Below, piece by piece: positions 55,106 through 61,114 of a DNA stretch of 61,114 bases (position 1 is its first letter; the number at the start of each line of letters is the position of its first letter). Location of the stretch: the NCBI RefSeq assembly GCF_039534165.1, contig NZ_BAAAUX010000031.1, positions 1-61,114 on the forward strand, written 5' to 3'. This stretch comes from Saccharopolyspora_D taberi (lineage in GTDB: Bacteria; Actinomycetota; Actinomycetes; Mycobacteriales; Pseudonocardiaceae). The position numbers were made by a program, and so were the translations under genes. Under the pieces are notes generated by a model. The model was not told where the DNA came from. It saw only the letters and a program-made list of their open reading frames with translations, and ran no database searches.

Positions 55106-56458
55106 TGAGGACTCCTCGTCTCGGGGATCACACAGGGCCAGGCGCACCAACGCCGCACGGGGCGCGTCGATACGGCCGTCCGCGGCGATCCGGTGCAGAA
55201 CGTGGTGCAGAACAGACAGCGGCAGCGGTACACCGCGCAGCGCGCGAGCGAGCAGGTCCCGCTGCACGTGTTCACGACGCCGCCCGTCTTTTTTGCCGAT
55301 CTCGACGTAGCGGCCCGTCCCGTTACGTTGACTCTCCCAACGCCCGGTAGCGAGCACGAGCTGCCACAAGCCGAAGGCGACCGGTTCGTCCTGGGCAGGG
55401 GTGGCCATGAGCATGTCGCGGTACCAGCGCGCCATGTGCAGTAGCGCAACCGGCAGCGGCATGTCGATCCAGTCGCGAACCATGATTCGCGAGGCGTTGC
55501 CCCCGACGGTCAGCGAGCAGAACCGCTCATCGCTGTCTACGGACTCGGCGAGATCAGCTGCACGCGCGAGGTCGCCCGACCACAGCCGGTCCAGCAGGCG
55601 GTCGACCTGCCCCGGATCCGGTCCCGAGGAGAAGCCGCTGAGGATGTCGGGCTCGTCGGCGCCGATGACCCACCAGACCATCCGGCTGTCCTGCCCTGCC
55701 AGATTCATCGCGTGTGCCGAACCCAGCAGGTGGGTCAGCCCACTTCCCACAGCGTTGCCGCACGTGAAGCAGATCGGAGTGTGCTCCAGTCCGGTGGTCA
55801 GGTCGTAGCCGAACACCGAGGCGTTCACGCTGACCAACGCGACATCGTTGCCGGCACCGGGTACCAGGCGCTTGGGAATAGTGCTCGGCATCGACTCCAC
55901 AAGCGGCTGGGACTTCCCGCACACCAGGCACAGCCCAGTCCGTGGGCTCTTACCACCCTTGCGGCGGGAAACCTCCGTCGTCCAGAACCTCACCAGCGAC
56001 GGACGCTTGATGAGCAGCTCCCCGTCAACCGCGATCAACACACCCTCTTTCGCACCCGCTTCCTCACGGCGCGCGGGAAAGTTCTCGTCCCGGTAGAACC
56101 GGAGTACCTGCTGCGCGGCTACGTCATCGGGGGCGCTGTCGGCCCACTCCTGCAACAACGCGACGAACTGCTCATGGCATTCCGCCACGCGCTGCGGCTT
56201 GGTGGTGTCATCACCCCACCCGAACACGTACTGCAGGTCGTCAGCCCCCAGCTGCGGCGCCACGCCGACCGTGCGGGTCACCGCCGGCGAGACATGTCGC
56301 TGCCCCCGCCGTTTCCCGTCCTGCTCGCGAAGGCTGGTCAGCTCCGGTGCCCTGCCGTCGGTGAACAGGTCGAGCCGCCAGAGGAACTCCCGTTCCCGGT
56401 GAAACGGCGGCGTGGTGACGTTCTCCTCGGCGTAGCGGACCAAACGCTGCAACAGCAT
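54671..56458 (-). CDS. cas8c: Cascade large subunit Cas8c (Csd1)
   Basis: 595 residues, normal for Csd1. It holds two CxxC knuckles (CLVCGKSQPLV and ICFTCGNAVG), likely a zinc site, and WWVIGADEPD. The C-terminal helical region (about 452-595) corresponds to the small-subunit part. Cas8c recognises the PAM and, with Cas5c and Cas7c, forms the I-C Cascade. Its start directly follows the cas5c stop (TGAATG). Confidence 0.95.
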   Translation of the reverse strand: MLLQRLVRYAEENVTTPPFHREREFLWRLDLFTDGRAPELTSLREQDGKRRGQRHVSPAVTRTVGVAPQLGADDLQYVFGWGDDTTKPQRVAECHEQFVALLQEWADSAPDDVAAQQVLRFYRDENFPARREEAGAKEGVLIAVDGELLIKRPSLVRFWTTEVSRRKGGKSPRTGLCLVCGKSQPLVESMPSTIPKRLVPGAGNDVALVSVNASVFGYDLTTGLEHTPICFTCGNAVGSGLTHLLGSAHAMNLAGQDSRMVWWVIGADEPDILSGFSSGPDPGQVDRLLDRLWSGDLARAADLAESVDSDERFCSLTVGGNASRIMVRDWIDMPLPVALLHMARWYRDMLMATPAQDEPVAFGLWQLVLATGRWESQRNGTGRYVEIGKKDGRRREHVQRDLLARALRGVPLPLSVLHHVLHRIAADGRIDAPRAALVRLALCDPRDEESSVSAGLDENNDDPAYLYGRIFAHLEKIQYKAHGRDVNTTFGDRFMAAAMGNPTSAVMAGRKLATAWLSKIRRNPKTRTAELALRATLDELFYKINQTQPLAGYLPVRRQAQFVLGYHHQRAEDARQARAYREQHGDASGDGPDDA

Positions 56459-57127
56459 TCACGCCTCCACTAGATCCCCGGCACGCATGCCGTCCCGAGG
56501 AATCCACATCCGCCCCTCATCCAGCCTGGCCTTGAACCACGAGAACTGAATCTTCGACTTGTGGTGGTGGACGCTGTGCAACATCACCCCGAGCTTCGCA
56601 CTCATCGAGATCCGCTCACGCTCGTCCACGGGACCGAAATAGGCGCTGAACTCCCGCGTGCCCAGGTACGGCTGGTGAAAACACTGCCCCCGATCGACCC
56701 GCCGCCGGAACTGATCCCGATAGGCCGCCGACTTCTTCGTCGCACGCTCGCGAAGCTCGACATGGGCATGGATGCGGTAGACGACATCCTTCAAGCACAC
56801 CGCGTGCCGCTGAGTGCGATGCTCGACCGTATCCACCGTCCGCCCGGCCAACGCCGAAGACACCGACGCGATGTCGGTGGTCTCGTTACGACGCTGCGTG
56901 AACTGCTTGATCGGCGCGAGCACATCGATCGCCACCGGAACCCACGTGAACTCCGGCTTCCAATAGATCGACTCCAACACGCCCACGGCTGCTGTCGGCG
57001 TCATCACCGGGTACGACACCCGCTCCGCCTTCAACTCGGGGCGCGTGAACAACGCCCCTGGCCCCCACACCTGCACACTCACCGGAGGCGCACCCTCCGA
57101 CGAACGCGGCAAATCGTCGCTCACCAC
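56459..57127 (-). CDS. cas5c: Cas5, type I-C (Cas5c/Cas5d)
   Basis: 222 residues. VSVQVWGPGALFTRPELKAERVSY opens the ferredoxin-like fold; VMTPTAAVGVLESIYWKP and YLGTREFSAYFGP are family blocks. In type I-C there is no Cas6, and Cas5c itself cuts the pre-crRNA at the repeat hairpin, then stays on the 5' handle. No cas6 is seen here, in agreement. GTG start with GGAAGGG upstream. Confidence 0.94.
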   Translation of the reverse strand: MVSDDLPRSSEGAPPVSVQVWGPGALFTRPELKAERVSYPVMTPTAAVGVLESIYWKPEFTWVPVAIDVLAPIKQFTQRRNETTDIASVSSALAGRTVDTVEHRTQRHAVCLKDVVYRIHAHVELRERATKKSAAYRDQFRRRVDRGQCFHQPYLGTREFSAYFGPVDERERISMSAKLGVMLHSVHHHKSKIQFSWFKARLDEGRMWIPRDGMRAGDLVEA

Positions 57128-57649
57128 ACCATCCCTTCCATCCCATCGACATGACAGTCAGTGACTACCGCGTTGCACCGACAAACGGCCGCGACCAGGC
57201 CGATACCCAGCGCGGCACAGCTTCTGATCACGGCCAGACACCGCCATGGACGAGCCAGGCCACGAGGAGAAGCTCACCCCGCCCAGCAGCAAAGCCAACG
57301 CGACCGCAACCCAGCCGCGACGACGGCCAGCACAACCACACGACACCGTGGGCACCACGTGTTCACCGACCGGTGCCGAGTCCACTTTGACGCCAACGCT
57401 GAGCTCCAGGTTCACCACAGACACCCCTGTCAAGATCACCTTGTGTCGAGAACCATAGCAGGGTGCGACTTTCATTCATGCAGGGCATGTAGTTCTCCTG
57501 AAGGAGAAGCTCCAACCAGGCGTTATTAAGCTCTTCGTAGCGCCGTCCTCGGACTGGCGAGGGTCGCAAGATTCAGGCAGGACACGTAGCTGGCGTGCTG
57601 GGCGGCATCGGGCTTCGGTTCGGTGCCGCCGCCAGGCCCGAGGCTCGGT
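57128..57649. promoter_or_regulatory. 522-bp non-coding region between cas3 and cas5c
   Basis: No ORF on either strand is convincing. It includes a 16-bp near-palindrome TTCTCCTGAAGGAGAA (57493-57508) within an A+T-richer stretch (about 57450-57540). I-C cas genes are usually packed, so a separate promoter for the cas5c-cas2 operon is likely here, and the palindrome may be an operator. Confidence 0.5.
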
Positions 57650-59863
57650 TCACCACACCTCTTGTTCGGACTGGCTGGTGGTGTCGATGCCGTAGTGCTC
57701 GTCGTAGGGGCCGGTCCATTCGTAGAGGTCGCCGATCACGGGTTGACACCATGCGCTGATTGCCGGGTCCTCCAGCAATCGTTTGGGCAGTGCGACGAGG
57801 TAAGGATGCAGCTCGCGGAGCGCCGCTCCTGCCGCTTCAGGCTCTGCACGTAACTGGTCGAGGAGCGTTGCGGCCGGAGTCGGACCTCGATGGTCGGTGA
57901 TCGCCACCGGCACGGTGTCGTCGTCGAGCATCCGGAAGGCCAACGACGAGTCACGGCCTGCGCTGTCGCCGACAGCGTGTTTGGGGCCATCAGCCACCGA
58001 CCGATAGTCCAGGCACTTCCGGTTGCGCTGGATTTCCGCAGCACGAGTTCCGTACTCGGCGTTGGAACGCTGGTACAGCGTGCGGTAGTAGCGATCCAGC
58101 GCATCCAGATCGTCCGGATCCACAGTGGAGTCTCCATGTGGGCCGAAGATCTCGGCGGTCACCTTCGAGCCGATGGTGTACCCGGCGGGACTGCTCATGT
58201 CCTCGGCGTCAAAGACCACCACCAGGCCACGCTCGGCGCGCTTGCCTTCCCTATTGGCGCGGCCCGCGGCCTGCTGGAGCGCCTCGGCGGGGGCGAACGC
58301 GCGGAACACGACGGGAAAGTCCACGTCTACTCCAGCTTCGACGAGTTGAGTGGACACCAGGCTGACCGAATGCCCCTTGGACAGTCGCTCCCGAACGGTC
58401 TGCAGCACCGCTCGGCGGTGCTGCGGGTACATCCGGGTCGACAGGTGAAAAAGGCCCTCGCTGGATGAAGCAGCCCATTGCTGGAAGACCGACCGGGCAT
58501 CTGCGGTCGTGTTGACCACCATGAGCACCTGGTCGTGGCCTTCGGCCTCCTGACCGACCTCTACCAGGGTAGGTTTCGGATCGAGCCACCACCTGTACCG
58601 CACCCGCCGCATCGCCTTGAACAACGCGCGAGGCTCATCGACCACATCGCGCACCCGCAGCCCGCCCCAGACATCGAATTCCGGAAACGACGGCTGAGTC
58701 GCCGACGCCAGCAGCACCGTCGTACCGAACTCCTCGGACAGCACACGCAACGCATCGAGAATCGGCGTGAGCACACGCAACGGCAACGCCTGCACCTCAT
58801 CGAGCACGACCACCGCGTTGGCCAACCGGTGCAGCTTGCGCATCCTGGATGGCTTACGCGCGAACAACGAGTCGAACAACTGCACCGTCGTGGTCACCAC
58901 GAACGGGCTGTCCCAGTTCTCCACCGCTCCCCGCAACACCCGCTCATCACGCCCGGACTCCGCAGGACGCACCGCGGAGTGATGTTCGAGCACCGTCTCC
59001 GCGCCCAACATCGCCCGGTACTCCGCGGCGTTCTGCTCTGTGACCGTGATAAACGGGACGGCCACGATCACACGCCGCTGCCCGTGCCGAGCCGCATGAT
59101 GCAGTCCGAATCCGGCTGCCGCCCACGTCTTGCCCACTCCAGTGGGCGCTGGCATCCGGAACACACCCGGCCCCTCGGCAGCGAACTCCACCGCACGCCG
59201 ATACACCCGCTCCCGAAGCGCATCGATCGGCGCCCCAGCCCGGTCAGCGAGCTTCTTCTCCCGCGCAGCCTCGAACCGGTCCCGCAACGCGCCCATGTCC
59301 GCATCCGCTCGCACCAGCGGCGCCAACAAGCCCCTCTCGTGCGCGGCGGTATCCAGATGATCCGCATCGACCAACGACGAAAACGCCAGCCTGATCCCCA
59401 TCTCCGCAACCGTGTGCGCACGACGCCACCCCGGCGGCAGCAGCGACATCGCAGCCCCGTCCAGAACGTGCTCAGCCTCAGGAAGCAGCCCCAGGAAGGT
59501 TCGCACGGCCTCCCGATCTCGCGATGCCTCCTCCACTGGCAGATCGTGCAGCTCTCCCAGATCGGTCAGGCCGCCATGATGCCCCTGGATTGCCATCGCT
59601 GCCGAGCCCGCCACCTCGCGCAGCAGATTCGCTCCGAATTCCTTATGCGGCACCCCGACTCGGCCGCCGTGCCGTTCCGCACGCAGCAGCCCTTCCTGCC
59701 ACAACGCACACGCCTTGCCTGCGTCATGAAACAGCCCCAGCGCAAACCCCAAGTCACCCGCACCGAACTCACCCGCGAAACGCCGCGCCATCGCCGCCGT
59801 CGAACGAGCATGCTCCGACAGCTCTTGCCGAATTCCATTCACATTTGCGCTATGCGCCCACAT
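57650..59863 (-). CDS. cas3: CRISPR nuclease-helicase Cas3 (HD + SF2), type I-C
   Basis: 737 residues. N-terminal HD nuclease with His18 (SEHAR), LFHDAGK (His46-Asp47) and IQGHHGGL. Helicase motifs: Walker A PTGVGKTWAAAGFG, VVVLDEVQALP, LLASATQP, VSTQLVEAGVDVDFP and QAAGRANREGK. It is recruited to Cascade-bound DNA to unwind and degrade the target. First gene of the cas set, 522 bp ahead of cas5c. Confidence 0.96.
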   Translation of the reverse strand: MWAHSANVNGIRQELSEHARSTAAMARRFAGEFGAGDLGFALGLFHDAGKACALWQEGLLRAERHGGRVGVPHKEFGANLLREVAGSAAMAIQGHHGGLTDLGELHDLPVEEASRDREAVRTFLGLLPEAEHVLDGAAMSLLPPGWRRAHTVAEMGIRLAFSSLVDADHLDTAAHERGLLAPLVRADADMGALRDRFEAAREKKLADRAGAPIDALRERVYRRAVEFAAEGPGVFRMPAPTGVGKTWAAAGFGLHHAARHGQRRVIVAVPFITVTEQNAAEYRAMLGAETVLEHHSAVRPAESGRDERVLRGAVENWDSPFVVTTTVQLFDSLFARKPSRMRKLHRLANAVVVLDEVQALPLRVLTPILDALRVLSEEFGTTVLLASATQPSFPEFDVWGGLRVRDVVDEPRALFKAMRRVRYRWWLDPKPTLVEVGQEAEGHDQVLMVVNTTADARSVFQQWAASSSEGLFHLSTRMYPQHRRAVLQTVRERLSKGHSVSLVSTQLVEAGVDVDFPVVFRAFAPAEALQQAAGRANREGKRAERGLVVVFDAEDMSSPAGYTIGSKVTAEIFGPHGDSTVDPDDLDALDRYYRTLYQRSNAEYGTRAAEIQRNRKCLDYRSVADGPKHAVGDSAGRDSSLAFRMLDDDTVPVAITDHRGPTPAATLLDQLRAEPEAAGAALRELHPYLVALPKRLLEDPAISAWCQPVIGDLYEWTGPYDEHYGIDTTSQSEQEVW

Positions 59864-60234
59864 TGCACTCCAAACCGCAGCCGATCAGGACGCGCCGAAG
59901 GTAATGACTCGCACCGACAAAACACGCTCACAACGCCACCACAGCGATACTTTCACCTTCAAGGAGATCGGAACCTTGTATACATGGGCATAGGCAGCGT
60001 TCCTGGCGCGATTATGAAAGCCGGACGCCGCCACGTGTCTTCGCGCGTCGACGACCTACGCCGGGGAACTGCCGTCTCGTCCCTGGAAAGACGAGCAACA
60101 ACAACCATCCCCTGTTCGTCGCTCCTGACGGGTCAGCAGCGCCCAAACCTCGACGGCGCCGTCGCCCGCGCCCCCTCGGCGCTGGTTGGCCCACGCCATA
60201 CCTGAATCGTGCTGATGTAGTTGTACCCGTTGGA
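59864..60234. other. 371-bp region between cas3 and array 2 with eroded repeats
   Basis: It holds the cas3 promoter region (A+T-richer 59900-60000, with CACCTTCAAGGAG) and, from about 60110, at least two very degenerate CRISPR repeats: one around 60115-60145 (TCGTCGCTCCTGACGG) and one around 60166-60201 (ending CCCACGCCATAC). No gene is seen. Confidence 0.5.
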
Positions 60235-61114
60235 GTTCCGCTCCCCATCGGACCTGACGCTCCGACGCCAGCCGTCACCGCCGGTGTGCTGCGCCTCCTC
60301 AACACGCTGTTGCGATCCTCGTCGGCCCTGACGGACCGACGCCACATCTACACCGTTGTGGCCCTGCCCCCGGCGTCCCGGTTGCGATCCTCGTCGGCCC
60401 TGACGGACCGACGCCACATCTACACCGTTGTGGCCCTGCCCCCGGCGTCCCGGTTGCGATCCTCGTCGGCCCTGGCGGGCCGACGCCACTCAATCTGAGC
60501 TGGCCTGTGCTGTGCTTCTGGAAGTTGCGATCCTCGTCGGCCCTGGCGGGCCGACGCCACTGGTGGATCCAGTACCGAGGCTCGTTCTTGATGTTGTTGC
60601 GATCCTCGTCGGCCCTGGCGGGCCGACGCCACCCGTAGGTGAGGCCGTTCGCGTGCGGGAGGTTGGTGTTGCGATCCTCGTCGGNNNNNNNNNNNNNNNN
60701 NNNNNNCCGGCATCGTTGCGATCCTCGTCGGCCCTGGCGGGCCGACGCCACCTGCGCCTTGTTATCCGGCAGTCAGGCCAGCACCGAGTTGCGATCCTCG
60801 TCGGCCCTGGCGGGCCGACGCCACCGCGCCCTCGGCGGAGCCGTCGTCGACCAGGACCAGGTTGCGATCCTCGTCGGCCCTGGCGGGCCGACGCCACCAC
60901 TTCGGCCGCGAAAACGTCCCGGGGCCTGTCGGTGTTGCGATCCTCGTCGGCCCTGGCGGGCCGACGCCACCGCGCATCCGGTCGATCAGACTGTCCACTT
61001 CGGCCGCGTTGCGATCCTCGTCGGCCCTGGCGGGCCGACGCCACTCCGGGGACAGCTCGGCGCGGTGGCGTCCGATCTGCAGGTTGCGATCCTCGTCGGC
61101 CCTGGCGGGCCGAC
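60235..61114 (-). CRISPR. CRISPR array 2, type I-C: 12 repeats plus 1 degenerate, runs off the window
   Basis: A 37-bp repeat at 60235 matches 29 of 37 positions. Clean copies start at 60309, 60381, 60453, 60524, 60596, 60668 (part N), 60715, 60788, 60861, 60934, 61008 and 61083 (cut by the window end). Spacers are 34-38 bp. Repeats share the first 17 and last 10 bases with array 1 but have the loop CCCTGGCGGG; the copies at 60309 and 60381 have CCCTGACGGA. Erosion at the left end shows that the leader is to the right, outside the window, with minus-strand transcription. Confidence 0.97.
60685..60706. other. Assembly gap of 22 N inside array 2
   Basis: The run of N starts within the repeat at 60668. 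Only 8 bases of sequence (CCGGCATC) lie between it and the next repeat, too little for a full spacer at this spacing. The gap length is therefore nominal, and one or more repeat-spacer units may be missing. Confidence 0.95.

Larger units (their letters stand above)
44158..61114. mobile_element. Possible integrative element anchored at tRNA-Arg
   Basis: A tyrosine recombinase gene lies 73 bp downstream of tRNA-Arg and is followed by an XRE regulator, unknown small genes, a RiPP cluster and CRISPR-Cas genes. Conserved chromosomal synteny stops at the tRNA. No second copy of the tRNA 3' end was seen in the window, so the right border is unknown and the CRISPR part may not belong to the element. 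Confidence 0.3.

Noticed and set aside
57158..57475. 105-codon minus-strand ORF between cas3 and cas5c
   Set aside because: It has one weak hydrophobic stretch, but no good ribosome binding site and no recognised family; an overlapping plus-strand frame is equally open.
60490..61044. Minus-strand ORF reading GVGPPGPTRIAT-type repeats
   Set aside because: It is the translation of CRISPR repeats, whose unit plus spacer often keeps the frame; not a protein.

Overview
The window is high-G+C actinobacterial DNA, most likely from the Pseudonocardiales. Evidence is the codon bias, a mycothiol-linked Rv2466c-type protein, a CtaJ-type oxidase subunit and a gene order close to the Mycobacterium tuberculosis Rv2466c-Rv2477c block. 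A Saccharopolyspora-like genus is possible, but nothing in the sequence proves it. One 22-N gap (60685-60706) marks it as draft assembly.

Region 1 (1-13689) is a contact-dependent or type VII polymorphic toxin locus. It holds the 3' part of one toxin, two YezG-like immunity genes, a YbaB-like gene, a WXG100/EspC-like gene, a giant 2804-residue multidomain toxin and two more YezG-like immunity genes. Both toxins end in Endonuclea_NS_2-like nuclease tails.

Region 2 (13691-44044) is conserved chromosome: endonuclease V, aldehyde dehydrogenase, the Rv2466c homologue, pepN, a membrane-anchored receiver-like protein, a DUF5130 protein, ctaJ, an HNH protein, a prolyl oligopeptidase, an MscS channel, truncated haemoglobin, a degenerate GH13 protein, an acyltransferase-like membrane protein, a thioesterase, the 1644-residue NAD-glutamate dehydrogenase, a TPR/low-complexity protein, EttA, a CopD-CtaG fusion and a DUF3558-like lipoprotein. 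A gene for an unrecognised protein built of 30 GVRIS repeats (21383-22219) interrupts this block.

Region 3 (44158-50817) starts at tRNA-Arg(TCT). An integrase, an XRE regulator and a run of small unknown genes follow, then a graspetide (ATP-grasp RiPP) cluster with precursor, ATP-grasp ligase and PIMT-like methyltransferase. The integrase, the ligase and probably a small downstream gene each carry missing-base frameshifts in short G or C runs.

Region 4 (51245-61114) is a type I-C CRISPR-Cas system on the minus strand: cas3, a 522-bp spacer region, cas5c, cas8c (with a likely internal cas11c start), cas7c, cas4, cas1 and cas2. It is flanked by two arrays with different repeat loops. The right-hand array runs off the window, decays at its left end, carries a duplicated spacer and contains two adjacent spacers that overlap by 12 nt.
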